This document shows, piece after piece, positions 31,035 to 41,653 of a DNA stretch of 64,000 bases; within the stretch, counting starts at the first letter, position 1, and each line of letters opens with the position of its first letter. The position numbers were made by a program, and so were the translations under genes. The stretch comes from Paramesorhizobium salinisoli (GTDB taxonomy: Bacteria; Pseudomonadota; Alphaproteobacteria; Rhizobiales; Rhizobiaceae). Location: contig NZ_QOZG01000004.1 in assembly GCF_003335045.1 (NCBI RefSeq), positions 62,001 through 126,000 on the forward strand. Reading direction: 5' to 3'. A model generated the notes under the pieces. The model had not been told where the DNA came from, did no database searches, and saw only the letters and a list, made by a program, of their open reading frames with translations.

Positions 31035-31210
31035 CGCAGAGCTATCAACACACCGTTTGCACCGCAGCATTTTGCGCGGTAAGCATGGAAAGCGGGTCCC
31101 ATCGGAGCCGGTTTTCCGTCCGAAGTTCATGAACAAGAAACGGGGCGGTGCATCGGCTTCACCAGATCGGAACCGTGAGTATTCCGTCCTCGCAGTTTGG
31201 GAGACCTGCC

Positions 31211-34200
31211 TTGCCGATCAAGAAGATCCTCGTCGCCAACCGATCCGAAATCGCCATCCGCGTCTTTCGCGCGGCAAATGAGCTCGGTATGAAAACGGTC
31301 GCCATTTGGGCGGAAGAGGACAAGCTGGCGCTGCATCGCTTTAAGGCGGACGAAAGCTATCAAGTAGGACGCGGCCCGCATCTCGCTCGCGATCTCGGGC
31401 CGATCGAAAGCTATCTCTCCATTGACGAGATCATCCGCGTCACCAAGCTCTCCGGCGCGGACGCGATCCATCCAGGCTACGGGCTGTTGTCGGAAAGCCC
31501 CGAATTTGCCGAGGCTTGCGCTGCAAACGGCATCATCTTCATCGGACCGAAGCCGGAGACGATGCGCCGTCTCGGCAACAAGGTGGCGGCGCGTAATCTC
31601 GCCATCGAGATCGGCGTTCCCGTGGTGCCCGCGACCGAGCCGCTTCCCGACGATATGGATGCGGTCAAGGCGATGGCGGAGGAGATCGGCTATCCCCTGA
31701 TGCTCAAGGCGTCCTGGGGCGGCGGTGGGCGCGGTATGCGCGCTATTCGTTCGGCTAACGAGATCGTCAAGGAGGTGACCGAAGCCAAGCGCGAGGCGAA
31801 GGCGGCGTTCGGCAAGGACGAGGTCTATCTGGAGAAGCTGGTCGAGCGCGCCCGTCATGTCGAAGTGCAGATCCTTGGCGACACGCATGGCAATGCAGTG
31901 CATCTCTTCGAGCGAGATTGCTCGATCCAGCGGCGCAACCAGAAAGTGGTCGAGCGAGCGCCAGCGCCTTATCTCGACGATCGGCAGCGCAAGGAATTGG
32001 CCGACCATGCGCTGAAGATCGCTCATGCGACGGATTATATAGGCGCGGGCACCGTCGAATTCCTGATGGATGCCGATACCGGAAAATTCTATTTCATCGA
32101 GGTCAATCCGCGCATCCAGGTCGAGCATACGGTCACCGAGGAGGTGACGGGCATCGACATCGTAAAGGCGCAGATCCGCATCCTTGAAGGCGCTGCCATC
32201 GGAATGCCCGCGTCAGGCGTCCCGGCGCAGGCCGATATCCGGCTCAACGGCCACGCGTTGCAGTGCCGTATCACCACCGAAGATCCCGAGCAGAATTTCA
32301 TCCCGGACTATGGGCGTATTACCGCCTATCGCGGGGCGACCGGCTTCGGCATCAGGCTCGATGGCGGCACTGCCTATTCGGGTGCGGTGATCACCCGTTT
32401 CTACGATCCGCTGCTGGAAAAGGTGACCGCATGGGCGCCGACAGCGGAGGAGACGATCCTGCGCATGCACCGGGCGCTGCGCGAGTTTCGCATTCGCGGT
32501 GTGGCGACCAATCTGACCTTTCTCGAAGCGATCATTACGCATCCTGAGTTTCGCGACAATGTCTATACGACGAAGTTCATCGACAACACGCTGGAACTCT
32601 TCGAGCATGTGAAGCGGCAGGATCGCGCCACGAAGCTCATCACCTATCTGGCCGATGTGACCGTGAACGGCCACCCGGAGACGAAGGGCCGCGCCCGGCC
32701 GCCCATGGATGCTGCTCCGCCCGTCGTTCCATATGCGGGTGAGACGAAGATCACGGACGGCACCCGGCAGCGGCTCGATGCGCTGGGCCCACAGAAATTT
32801 GCCCAATGGATGCGTGACGAAAAGCGCGTGCTCATCACCGACACGACGATGCGCGACGGGCACCAATCGCTTCTCGCCACACGCATGCGCAGCTATGACA
32901 TCGCGCGCATTGCCGGCACCTATGCCCGGGTATTGCCCGACCTCTTTTCGCTGGAATGCTGGGGCGGGGCGACGTTCGACGTGTCGATGCGGTTTTTGAC
33001 CGAAGACCCGTGGGAGCGGCTGGCGCTGGTGCGCGAGGCGGCGCCCAACATTCTCCTGCAAATGCTCCTGCGCGGGGCGAACGGTGTCGGCTACAAGAGC
33101 TATCCGGACAATGTGGTCAAATATTTCGTGCGTGAGGCGGCGCGCGGCGGCATCGATCTCTTCCGCGTATTCGACAGCCTGAACTGGGTCGAGAACATGC
33201 GCGTCTCGATGGACGCTATCCTTGAGGAGGGGAAGCTCTGCGAGGCGGCGATCTGCTATACCGGCGATATACTCAATGCCGCGCGACCGAAATACGATCT
33301 GAACTATTATGTCGGGCTCGCCAAAGAGGTGGAGAAGGCCGGCGCACATATCATCGCCGTCAAGGACATGGCGGGGCTGTTGAAGCCTGCGGCAGCGAAG
33401 GTGCTGTTCAAGGCGCTGCGCGAGGCGACCGACCTGCCGATCCATTTCCACACCCATGACACATCAGGGATTTCGGCGGCCACAGTGTTGGCGGCGGTGG
33501 AGGCGGGTGTCGATGCGGTGGACGCCGCGATGGATGCGCTTTCCGGCAATACTTCCCAGCCGTGTTTGGGTTCGATCGTCGAGGCCCTTTCCGGCACGGA
33601 GCGCGACCCAGGCCTCGATCCCGTATGGATCCGCAAGATCTCATTCTATTGGGAGGCCGTGCGTAATCAGTATGCCGCCTTTGAGAGCGATCTCAAAGGA
33701 CCAGCGTCGGAGGTCTATCTGCATGAAATGCCGGGCGGGCAGTTCACCAATCTGAAGGAGCAGGCGCGCTCGCTTGGGCTGGAGACCCGCTGGCACGAGG
33801 TGGCGCAGGCCTATGCCGACGTCAATCGCATGTTCGGCGATATCGTCAAGGTGACGCCGTCATCCAAGGTCGTCGGCGACATGGCGCTGATGATGGTCAG
33901 CCAGGACCTGGCAGTTGCCGATGTGGAGAACCCGGACAAGGACATAGCCTTTCCGGACTCGGTCGTCTCGATGATGCGTGGCGATCTCGGGCAGCCACCC
34001 TCCTGCTGGCCGGAAGCCTTGCAGAAGAAAGTTCTCAAGGGCGAAAAGCCGTTCACGGTGCGGCCGGGCTCGCTGCTCGCGCCTGCCGATCTCGACAAGG
34101 AACGGCGGGAGATCGAGGAGAAGCTGGGGCGCAAGATCAGCGACCAGGAGTTTGCCTCCTATCTGATGTATCCCAAGGTCTTCACCGACTATGCGCTGGC

Positions 34201-34672
34201 GCAGGAGACCTACGGCCCGACAAGCGTGCTGCCGACGCCGGTCTATTTCTATGGGCTGGAACAGGAAGAGGAGGTCTTCGTCGATCTCGAACGCGGCAAG
34301 ACGCTGGTCATCCGTAACCAGGCGGTCGGCGATACCGACGAGAAAGGCATGGTCACCGTGTTCTTTGAGCTCAACGGCCAGCCGCGGCGCGTCAAGGTGC
34401 CGGACAGGGCGCATGGTGCGGCGGGCAACGGCGCGCGGCGCAAGGCAGAGCTCGGTAATGACAGCCATGTCGGTGCGCCGATGCCAGGGATCATCTCGAC
34501 TGTGGCCATTGCGCCGGGCCAACCGGTGAAGGCTGGTGACGTGCTTGTCTCCATCGAGGCGATGAAGATGGAAACGGCCATCCATGCGGAGAAGGACGGG
34601 ACGGTTGCCGAAGTGCTGGTACGCGCAGGCGACCAGATCGACGCGAAAGATCTGCTGATCGTTTACGGGTGA
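31211..34672 (+). CDS. pyc: Pyruvate carboxylase
   Basis: Biotin enzyme making oxaloacetate from pyruvate, 1153 residues. Order: biotin carboxylase (KASWGGGGRGMR ATP-grasp loop, FIEVNPRIQVEHTVTE), carboxyltransferase (TDTTMRDGHQSLLATRMR, HFHTHDTSGISAATV), and C-terminal biotin carrier (IEAMKMETAIHA) with the biotinylated Lys1119, as in R. etli PC. I choose the TTG at 31211: GGGAG is 7 nt upstream and the resulting N-terminus (M)PIKKILVANRSEIAIRVF matches the family exactly. A GTG at 31175 or ATG at 31148 would add 12-21 residues not seen in homologues. Anaplerotic; monocistronic. Confidence 0.96.
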   Translation: MPIKKILVANRSEIAIRVFRAANELGMKTVAIWAEEDKLALHRFKADESYQVGRGPHLARDLGPIESYLSIDEIIRVTKLSGADAIHPGYGLLSESPEFAEACAANGIIFIGPKPETMRRLGNKVAARNLAIEIGVPVVPATEPLPDDMDAVKAMAEEIGYPLMLKASWGGGGRGMRAIRSANEIVKEVTEAKREAKAAFGKDEVYLEKLVERARHVEVQILGDTHGNAVHLFERDCSIQRRNQKVVERAPAPYLDDRQRKELADHALKIAHATDYIGAGTVEFLMDADTGKFYFIEVNPRIQVEHTVTEEVTGIDIVKAQIRILEGAAIGMPASGVPAQADIRLNGHALQCRITTEDPEQNFIPDYGRITAYRGATGFGIRLDGGTAYSGAVITRFYDPLLEKVTAWAPTAEETILRMHRALREFRIRGVATNLTFLEAIITHPEFRDNVYTTKFIDNTLELFEHVKRQDRATKLITYLADVTVNGHPETKGRARPPMDAAPPVVPYAGETKITDGTRQRLDALGPQKFAQWMRDEKRVLITDTTMRDGHQSLLATRMRSYDIARIAGTYARVLPDLFSLECWGGATFDVSMRFLTEDPWERLALVREAAPNILLQMLLRGANGVGYKSYPDNVVKYFVREAARGGIDLFRVFDSLNWVENMRVSMDAILEEGKLCEAAICYTGDILNAARPKYDLNYYVGLAKEVEKAGAHIIAVKDMAGLLKPAAAKVLFKALREATDLPIHFHTHDTSGISAATVLAAVEAGVDAVDAAMDALSGNTSQPCLGSIVEALSGTERDPGLDPVWIRKISFYWEAVRNQYAAFESDLKGPASEVYLHEMPGGQFTNLKEQARSLGLETRWHEVAQAYADVNRMFGDIVKVTPSSKVVGDMALMMVSQDLAVADVENPDKDIAFPDSVVSMMRGDLGQPPSCWPEALQKKVLKGEKPFTVRPGSLLAPADLDKERREIEEKLGRKISDQEFASYLMYPKVFTDYALAQETYGPTSVLPTPVYFYGLEQEEEVFVDLERGKTLVIRNQAVGDTDEKGMVTVFFELNGQPRRVKVPDRAHGAAGNGARRKAELGNDSHVGAPMPGIISTVAIAPGQPVKAGDVLVSIEAMKMETAIHAEKDGTVAEVLVRAGDQIDAKDLLIVYG

Positions 34673-34709
34673 GCCCCGGGGCGGTTTCTGTTTTCATGGA
34701 ATCGCGAGG

Positions 34710-34844
34710 CACCCCCCCCCTCTGGGTGAATAGCCTTCATTGATGTGGCCACCAACCTCAAGCGCTGAAGAGTGAGCGCCATCTGTGCCAGCCAATCTCC
34801 CTCGTCGCGGGGGAGATGCCCGATAGGCAGAGGCAGAGGGGGTG
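34710..34844. repeat. Nested palindromic intergenic element
   Basis: Outer arms CACCCCCCCCCTCTG (34710-34724, with a run of nine C) and CAGAGGGGGTG (34834-34844), inner hairpin ATCTCCC (34795-34801) with GGGAGAT (34811-34817). The pattern of C-rich ends enclosing an ATCTCCC...GGGAGAT hairpin resembles a dispersed intergenic repeat family of Rhizobiales. Confidence 0.5.
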
Positions 34845-34941
34845 ACCAGGCAAATACCAATCCAGCTATATCGCTCATCGGCTGAAAAACCGTGCACGGC
34901 GGCGCTTGCCAATGGCATTCGATGGCGGTATTGAAGGGTTG

Positions 34942-34971
34942 TGCATGTTTATGCATGATTACGCATGATTA
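34942..34971. promoter_or_regulatory. Three 10-bp tandem repeats, likely DeoR operator
   Basis: Consecutive decamers TGCATGTTTA, TGCATGATTA and CGCATGATTA end 12 bp before the deoR ATG. Repeats on one helical turn directly over the start are consistent with a multimeric DeoR autorepression site. Confidence 0.5.
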
Positions 34972-34983
34972 GAGAGAGCGAGC

Positions 34984-35772
34984 ATGAGCACTTCGGATTT
35001 TCTGCTTCAGGAGCGGCAGGCGCGTATCGCTGAGAAGCTGGCGGCAACCGGCAAGGTGCTGGCGGGCGATCTGGCGCTTGAATTTTCGGTTTCGGAAGAT
35101 ACGATCCGGCGGGATTTGAGGGAGATGGCGGCGGCGGGGCTCTGCCAGCGGGTCTATGGCGGGGCGCTTGCGCCGGTTCCGCCCACCGCGCCTTTTGCCC
35201 AGCGGGCAGTGGAGCAGCCTGAGCGGAAAGGCGCACTCGCCCGTGCTGCGGCGCGTATCATAGAGCCGGGGATGCTTGTGTTTCTTGACGCTTCCTCGAC
35301 GAATCTGGCTCTCGCCCGAGAAATCTCGGCTCGGGAAATTTCATCACCATCCGGCATTACGGTCGCAACCAATGCGCCCCTTATTGCTTCTGCCCTGATG
35401 GACGCCGCCGAGCTTATCCTCATTGGCGGCACGATCGACCGGCGGGTCGGGGCGGCGGTTGGCGGCAGGGCGTTGAACGATGCGGCGCTGCTGCGGCCTG
35501 ATCTGTGCATCTTGGGCGCTTGCGGCGTCGATGCGCAGGCGGGTGTCACGGCGTTCCATCTGGAGGATGCCGAATTCAAGCGAATGATCGCCCGGCGCAG
35601 CCGTTCGATCATGACGACGGCGACCGCGGAGAAGCTGGGCGCCGCCGCATCGCACGATGTGATTGCGATGGCGGAATGCGACAGACTCATCGTCGAATGG
35701 GATGCCGATGCGGCATTCATCAGGGATATCGAGGCGCTTGGCGTCGAAATCATCAGGGCTGAAAAGGCCTGA
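34984..35772 (+). CDS. DeoR family transcriptional regulator
   Basis: 262-residue sugar-responsive repressor. N-terminal winged HTH (RQARIAEKLAATGKVLAGDL, SVSEDTIRRDLREMAAAGLC, QRVYGGAL) and a C-terminal DeoRC sugar-phosphate sensor (LARAAARIIEPGMLVFLDAS, LILIGGTIDRRVGAAVGG, DLCILGACGVDAQAGVTAF). It is co-directional with the MFS transporter 16 bp downstream, which it probably controls. GAGAGCGAGC provides a weak ribosome site. Inducer unknown; a sugar or sugar phosphate is likely from the family. Confidence 0.9.
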   Translation: MSTSDFLLQERQARIAEKLAATGKVLAGDLALEFSVSEDTIRRDLREMAAAGLCQRVYGGALAPVPPTAPFAQRAVEQPERKGALARAAARIIEPGMLVFLDASSTNLALAREISAREISSPSGITVATNAPLIASALMDAAELILIGGTIDRRVGAAVGGRALNDAALLRPDLCILGACGVDAQAGVTAFHLEDAEFKRMIARRSRSIMTTATAEKLGAAASHDVIAMAECDRLIVEWDADAAFIRDIEALGVEIIRAEKA

Positions 35773-35788
35773 ATTGAAGGAGTATTCT

Positions 35789-37009
35789 ATGGAAATGCGC
35801 GTGGATACGCCGCGGGCGGTAGCAGGCCGGTCCGGCTATTTGCCTAGGGAAAGGCTGGCGATATGGCTGCTCTTCCTGATGAACGGGTTCATGGTGGGGA
35901 GTTGGGCGCCGAAAATTCCTGAATTCGCCGAGCGGCTCAATCTCAGCAAGGGCGAACTCGGACTGATGATCCTGGTCTTCGGCATCGGGTCACTGGTCAT
36001 GATGCCGGTGGCGGGAATGCAGATCGCCCGGCTTGGCGGGGCGCGGGTTTCCAAGATAACGGCGGTCCTGCTGCTGCCGTCCATCCTTGCGCTGACTTTC
36101 ACGCAGAACATCCCGGCTGCGGCGATAGCGCTCTTTCTCTTCGGAGGTTTCGTCGGCGGCATGGATGTGGCCATGAATGCCAATGCGGTGGCGGTCGAGC
36201 AGAAGATGCGCCGCGCCATCATGTCGTCCTGTCACGCCTTCTGGAGCTTGGGCGGTCTCATTGGCGCCGGCGTCGGCGGCTATCTCATCGGGCATTTCGG
36301 CACGGTTGTTCACGCGGTCGTTGCGACGGTGATCGTTGTCGTCATGCTGGCCGTGGCGTGGCCCATCGTCCATGTGGACCGGCCTGCAAAATCATCCGTT
36401 GATGGAAGCTCCCGCGCACGTCTGCCATTACAGCCGTTGCCCTGGCTGGTCGGGTTGATGGCGCTGTTCTCCATGGTGCCGGAGGGCGCGGTGCTCGACT
36501 GGAGTGCGCTCTATCTCATGCAGGATCTGGGCGCGCCTGTGAGCATCGCCGGGCTTGGCTTCGCCGCCTTTTCGCTGACCATGGCCATCATGCGCTTTGC
36601 AGGCGATCTGGTGCGCGAAAGGCTGGGCGCGGTGCTGACGCTCCGATTATGCACGGTGACGGCGATCGTCGGTATGCTGGCCGCTAGCTTCGCGCCTGAT
36701 CCGATCATGGTCATCATCGGCTTCGCCCTGTGCGGAATCGGCATTTCCAACATGGTCCCGATCGCTTTCTCCATCGCCGGGAACCTGCCTGGCATGGCGC
36801 CCGGAGTCGGCCTGTCGATCGCCACCACACTTGGCTATTCCGGCATTCTTTTTGCGCCATCCAGCATCGGATTCATTGCCGAATATACGGGCTTTTCGGC
36901 GGTGTTCGCCGCCTTGCCCCTGCTTCTGCTCGTCGTTCTGGCGCTCTCCGGTCTTGCCCGCTATGCCGATGGGCATGGGGAGGAGCCAGGCGTTCCGCAC
37001 GATCTGTGA
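35789..37009 (+). CDS. MFS transporter
   Basis: 406-residue major facilitator with about 12 membrane segments. The start at 35789 has AAGGAG six bases upstream; the frame extends into deoR but that part is a shadow. The opening RERLAIWLLFLMNGFMVGSW, APKIPEFAERLNLSKGELGL and the central SMVPEGAVLDWSALYL with two acidic residues in a membrane helix resemble the fucose permease-like MFS group. Forms an operon with deoR. It ends 5 bp before the convergent bdhA end, with no terminator between. Substrate not assignable. Confidence 0.88.
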   Translation: MEMRVDTPRAVAGRSGYLPRERLAIWLLFLMNGFMVGSWAPKIPEFAERLNLSKGELGLMILVFGIGSLVMMPVAGMQIARLGGARVSKITAVLLLPSILALTFTQNIPAAAIALFLFGGFVGGMDVAMNANAVAVEQKMRRAIMSSCHAFWSLGGLIGAGVGGYLIGHFGTVVHAVVATVIVVVMLAVAWPIVHVDRPAKSSVDGSSRARLPLQPLPWLVGLMALFSMVPEGAVLDWSALYLMQDLGAPVSIAGLGFAAFSLTMAIMRFAGDLVRERLGAVLTLRLCTVTAIVGMLAASFAPDPIMVIIGFALCGIGISNMVPIAFSIAGNLPGMAPGVGLSIATTLGYSGILFAPSSIGFIAEYTGFSAVFAALPLLLLVVLALSGLARYADGHGEEPGVPHDL

Positions 37010-37014
37010 GGCGT

Positions 37015-37797
37015 TTATTCCGCCGTCCAGCCGCCATCGACCGACAATGCCGCGCCGTTTATCTGCGCGGCGTTCTCGCTGCACAGGAAGGCGGCGAGCG
37101 CGCCGATCTGCTCTGTGGTGACGAACTGCCTGGTGGGCTGCTTGTCGAGCATGATCTCGCGGATCACCGTCTCCCGGTCCATATCGTGGGTCTTCATCTG
37201 GTCGGGGATCTGGGCCTCGACGAGGGGGGTCAGGACGTAGCCCGGGCAGATGGCGTTGCTGGTGATCTTGTTTTCGGCAAGCTCCAGCGCCACTGCCTTG
37301 GTGAAGCCAACGATCCCGTGTTTTGCCGCCACATAGGCCGATTTGAACGGCGAGGCGCGCAGGCCATGGGCCGAGGCGACATTGATGATACGTCCCCATC
37401 CGGCTGACTTCATCAGCGGGACGGCGGCGGCAACAGTGTGGAAGGCGGAGGTGAGATTGATGGCGATGACCGCATCCCACTTTTCCGTCGGGAATTCCTC
37501 AACAGGCGCGACATGCTGGATGCCCGCATTGTTGACGAGGATATCGACGCCGCCGAAAACGGAAGCCGCGTTTGCGATCAGGGCCCGGCATTCATCCGAC
37601 CTGCTCATGTCGGCCTTGATATAGACAGACTTGACGCCATGCTCCTTGCCGAGCAACTCGGCGAGCGCATGGTCCTCGTCGCGCTCGGTGAAGGAATTGA
37701 TCACGATATCGTGGCCGGTTGCAGCCAGCGCATGGGCGATGCCGAGGCCAATGCCGGAATTGGAGCCCGTGATAAGGGCAGTCTTGCGTGAGGTCAT
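37015..37797 (-). CDS. bdhA: D-3-hydroxybutyrate dehydrogenase
   Basis: 260-residue classical SDR that oxidises 3-hydroxybutyrate to acetoacetate with NAD. Features: TGSNSGIGLGIA cofactor loop, NNAGIQHVAPVEEFPTEKWD, catalytic Ser/Tyr/Lys in NVASAHGLRASPFKSAYVAAKHG, and VCPGYVLTPLVEAQI-type AICPGYVLTPLVEAQI. The QHVAPVEEFP and FKSAYVAAKHG blocks are specific to BdhA. It links to the PHB genes (phaR, phbA, phbB) 5-8 kb downstream. A 19-bp dyad upstream (37836-37854) may be its operator. Confidence 0.93.
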   Translation of the reverse strand: MTSRKTALITGSNSGIGLGIAHALAATGHDIVINSFTERDEDHALAELLGKEHGVKSVYIKADMSRSDECRALIANAASVFGGVDILVNNAGIQHVAPVEEFPTEKWDAVIAINLTSAFHTVAAAVPLMKSAGWGRIINVASAHGLRASPFKSAYVAAKHGIVGFTKAVALELAENKITSNAICPGYVLTPLVEAQIPDQMKTHDMDRETVIREIMLDKQPTRQFVTTEQIGALAAFLCSENAAQINGAALSVDGGWTAE

Positions 37798-37835
37798 TCC
37801 TTCGTCGTCCTCCCTTTTGCCTGGTTTTGGGCAAT

Positions 37836-37854
37836 CATTATGCGAGGCATAATG
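37836..37854. promoter_or_regulatory. Inverted repeat upstream of bdhA
   Basis: CATTATGC, spacer GAG, GCATAATG: a perfect 8+3+8 dyad 39 bp before the bdhA start. Candidate operator or promoter-overlapping site; the cognate factor is unknown. Confidence 0.45.
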
Positions 37855-37933
37855 CGAAGGCGACAGCTCCTCGGCAAGATGCTAAAGCTCGAATATAAAT
37901 CGCCATGAAGGGATGATGATCGACGGGAGTTGA

Positions 37934-39286
<1,353 letters not shown>

Positions 39287-39311
39287 ACCAGTCGATGCGG
39301 GGAGTGATACT

Positions 39312-40232
39312 TTAACTCTGCCGGTCGGCGATAAATCGGGCGGCCTGTTTTAGGAGCGTGGCGTCGGCACCGAAGGGTTCGAGCAGCATCTCGGCCTGTT
39401 CCACGAGACCATGCAACTGCTTTTTCGTCCACTCGACACCATGCAGCGAGACGAGCGTCGCCTTGCCTGCCGCCGCATCCTTTCCGGTCGCCTTGCCCAT
39501 CCTCGCCGCGTCGGCGGTGACGTCGAGGAGGTCGTCGGCGAGCTGGAAGGCAAGGCCGATCGCTGCGCCATATTCGGCCAGGCGCTCCCGGTCCTCAGGC
39601 GTGGCATTGCCGATGATGGCGCCCGCCTCGCAGGCGAAACGGATGAGCGCGCCGGTTTTCATCGCCTGCAGGATGATGATGCCGGCTTCGTCCGGCTTAC
39701 GGGTTTCGGCAGCGAGATCAAGCACCTGCCCCCCCGCCATGCCGCCATGGCCTGCAGCCCGGGCAAGGGCTGAGACGAGCTTTGCCCGTGTCGCGGCAGG
39801 CAATTCCGTCTCCTCGCTGGCGACGATCTCGAAGGCGTAGGTGAGCAGGCTGTCGCCGGCCAGAATAGCCGCCGCTTCGTCGAATGCCCTGTGCACGGTC
39901 GGCTGACCGCGCCTGACATCGTCATTGTCCATGGCCGGCAGATCATCATGCACAAGCGAATAGCAATGGATGCATTCGAGCGCTGCCGCCACGCGCAACG
40001 CCGGCTCCTTGTCGGCGGCAAAGAGAGCCGCACTTTCCATCACCAGGAAAGGACGGAGCCGCTTGCCGCCGTTGAGAACGCCGTGGCGCATCGCCGCCAT
40101 GAGACGCTCCGGCCGGATGATCTCGCCATTGCGAACGCGGTCGTCGAGAAGCTTCTCCAGCGCTGCTTCCACTGCGCGGGCGCGCGTCGTCAGAGTTGTT
40201 TCAAAATCGGGGCTGGGAATAACGGTTGCCAT
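39312..40232 (-). CDS. ispA: Polyprenyl (farnesyl/geranylgeranyl) diphosphate synthase
   Basis: 306-residue trans-prenyltransferase. First aspartate-rich motif in LVHDDLPAMDND and second in FQLADDLLDVTAD; NGGKRLRPFLV and GGQVLDL also match. The two residues between Asp pairs in the first motif (DDLPAMD) are typical of type II bacterial FPP synthases. The product length cannot be fixed; farnesyl diphosphate is most likely. Start at 40232 (MATVIPSPDF) is preferred over an ATG at 40286 without family similarity. The end lies 25 bp from ispG on the opposite strand. Confidence 0.92.
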   Translation of the reverse strand: MATVIPSPDFETTLTTRARAVEAALEKLLDDRVRNGEIIRPERLMAAMRHGVLNGGKRLRPFLVMESAALFAADKEPALRVAAALECIHCYSLVHDDLPAMDNDDVRRGQPTVHRAFDEAAAILAGDSLLTYAFEIVASEETELPAATRAKLVSALARAAGHGGMAGGQVLDLAAETRKPDEAGIIILQAMKTGALIRFACEAGAIIGNATPEDRERLAEYGAAIGLAFQLADDLLDVTADAARMGKATGKDAAAGKATLVSLHGVEWTKKQLHGLVEQAEMLLEPFGADATLLKQAARFIADRQS

Positions 40233-40409
40233 GAATCCGGCATGGACGAAAGCCGTGCGCCGGTCAACAGGCGCGTGATCGCACATGGAGCTTTTTCACG
40301 GAACTGTCTTGTAGCGGGCAATTCGTCGCTGCGATTCCGCCGAAAACCGGGCTGATTTGCCGGAATAAAGCCTACTTATCGCCAGCAACGGGTTCAATCT
40401 TCGCCAGGA

Positions 40410-41177
40410 ATGCTTTATGTCGGAGGCAGTGCACAAACGGGCGGAACAGTGGCGAAAATTGTGGTCAGAAACAGGAATGGCAGGGGCTATCTGGCCGATC
40501 CACTCCATTCGTGGCTTGCGCGCAAAATCCTGCGGATCGTCATCATCCTCGCTGTCGCACCGATCCTTCTGCTTTTTGTCTATCTGATCCCCTTCGTCCA
40601 TCCCGTATCGACGCTGATGCTGAAGGATGTGGTGACGTTCAACGGGTACGACCGGCGCTGGATGCCCATCGAAGAGATTTCGCCTGCCCTCGTCAATTCG
40701 GTGCTGGTATCGGAGGACGGTCAGTTCTGCAGCCATTCGGGTATCGACTGGCGCCAGCTTACCGAGGTGATCACCGATGCGGTGGACGGCGAGAAGACAC
40801 GGGGCGCTTCCACCATCACCATGCAGACGGTGAAGAACCTTTTTCTCTGGAACGGCCGTTCCTTTATCCGCAAAGGCCTGGAATTACCACTTGCGGTGGT
40901 GGCCGACCTGATATTGCCGAAATGGCGTATCATGGAAATCTATCTCAACATCGCCGAATGGGGTCCGGGGGTCTATGGGGCGGAAGCCGCCGCGCAGTAT
41001 CATTTCGGGCGTTCCGCCTCGCAACTTTCGTCGCGGCAGGCGGCTTATCTCGCGGCGGCGCTGCCCAATCCGATCCTGCGCAATCCGGCAAAGCCGGGAC
41101 GGGGAATGCAACGCCTGGCCCGTGTCGTAGAGGCGCGGGCGAGGCGTTCGGGGGCTTATGTCGGTTGCCTGCAATAA
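40410..41177 (+). CDS. mtgA: Monofunctional peptidoglycan transglycosylase MtgA
   Basis: 255-residue GT51 glycosyltransferase that polymerises lipid II. One N-terminal membrane anchor (ILRIVIILAVAPILLLFVYL), then the catalytic block SVLVSEDGQFCSHSGIDW with the general-base Glu, GASTITMQTVKNLFL, and the C-terminal YLNIAEWGPGVYGAEAAAQY and RQAAYLAAALPNP. No transpeptidase domain follows, so it is the monofunctional type. AGGA seven bases upstream supports 40410; GTG at 40449 is possible. Confidence 0.93.
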   Translation: MLYVGGSAQTGGTVAKIVVRNRNGRGYLADPLHSWLARKILRIVIILAVAPILLLFVYLIPFVHPVSTLMLKDVVTFNGYDRRWMPIEEISPALVNSVLVSEDGQFCSHSGIDWRQLTEVITDAVDGEKTRGASTITMQTVKNLFLWNGRSFIRKGLELPLAVVADLILPKWRIMEIYLNIAEWGPGVYGAEAAAQYHFGRSASQLSSRQAAYLAAALPNPILRNPAKPGRGMQRLARVVEARARRSGAYVGCLQ

Positions 41178-41341
41178 AAATGGCCCGGCCCGCGGGAACT
41201 TGCAAAAAAAACACTGTTCGCGCTGGTCAAACATCCAAGTTGCGTGTATAGGCACGCGGACTTTCCGGAATTTTGTCCGACGTGACAGGCTCCACCGGAG
41301 CCGGGCCGGACTTTTGTTGACTGATCAGTGGAGCAGAATCC

Positions 41342-41524
41342 ATGGCTGTACCTAAACGTAAAACCTCTCCGTCGAAGCGCGGCATGCGGCGTTCTGCCGA
41401 TGCGCTGAAGGCGCCGACCTATGTCGAAGACAAGAACTCCGGCGAACTGCGCCGTCCGCACCATGTCGACCTGAAGTCCGGCATGTATCGCGGCCGTCAG
41501 GTTCTGACGCCGAAGGAAAGCTGA
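41342..41524 (+). CDS. rpmF: 50S ribosomal protein L32
   Basis: 60-residue L32: [20 protein letters not shown] is the conserved N-terminus, and it lacks the C-terminal zinc cysteines found in many bacteria, as in other alphaproteobacteria. A 164-bp leader separates it from mtgA, suggesting its own promoter (a weak TGGTCA-N17-TATAGG lies near 41226-41254). An intrinsic terminator follows. Confidence 0.98.
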   Translation: MAVPKRKTSPSKRGMRRSADALKAPTYVEDKNSGELRRPHHVDLKSGMYRGRQVLTPKES

Positions 41525-41583
41525 GCTTTCAGCTAGGGCGGTTTCCGCTCTCACTCTTCGTATCTATTCCAGTATCGAAATTG

Positions 41584-41612
41584 AAAAGACCGGCCCAAAA
41601 GCCGGTCTTTTT
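41584..41612 (+). terminator. Intrinsic terminator of rpmF
   Basis: AAAAGACCGGC, loop CCAAAA, GCCGGTCTTTTT; 11-bp stem with a T-run 60 bp after rpmF. Confidence 0.92.
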
Positions 41613-41653
41613 ATTTGTGTTATTCGTGCGATTTACTGCTTTTCAGGGTAGAT

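Larger units (their letters stand above)
34673..34983. other. 311-bp intergenic region with palindromic element and repeat array
   Basis: Between pyc and deoR. It contains a nested palindromic element (34710-34844) and, at its right end, three 10-bp tandem repeats abutting the deoR start (34942-34971). I see no gene. Confidence 0.7.
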
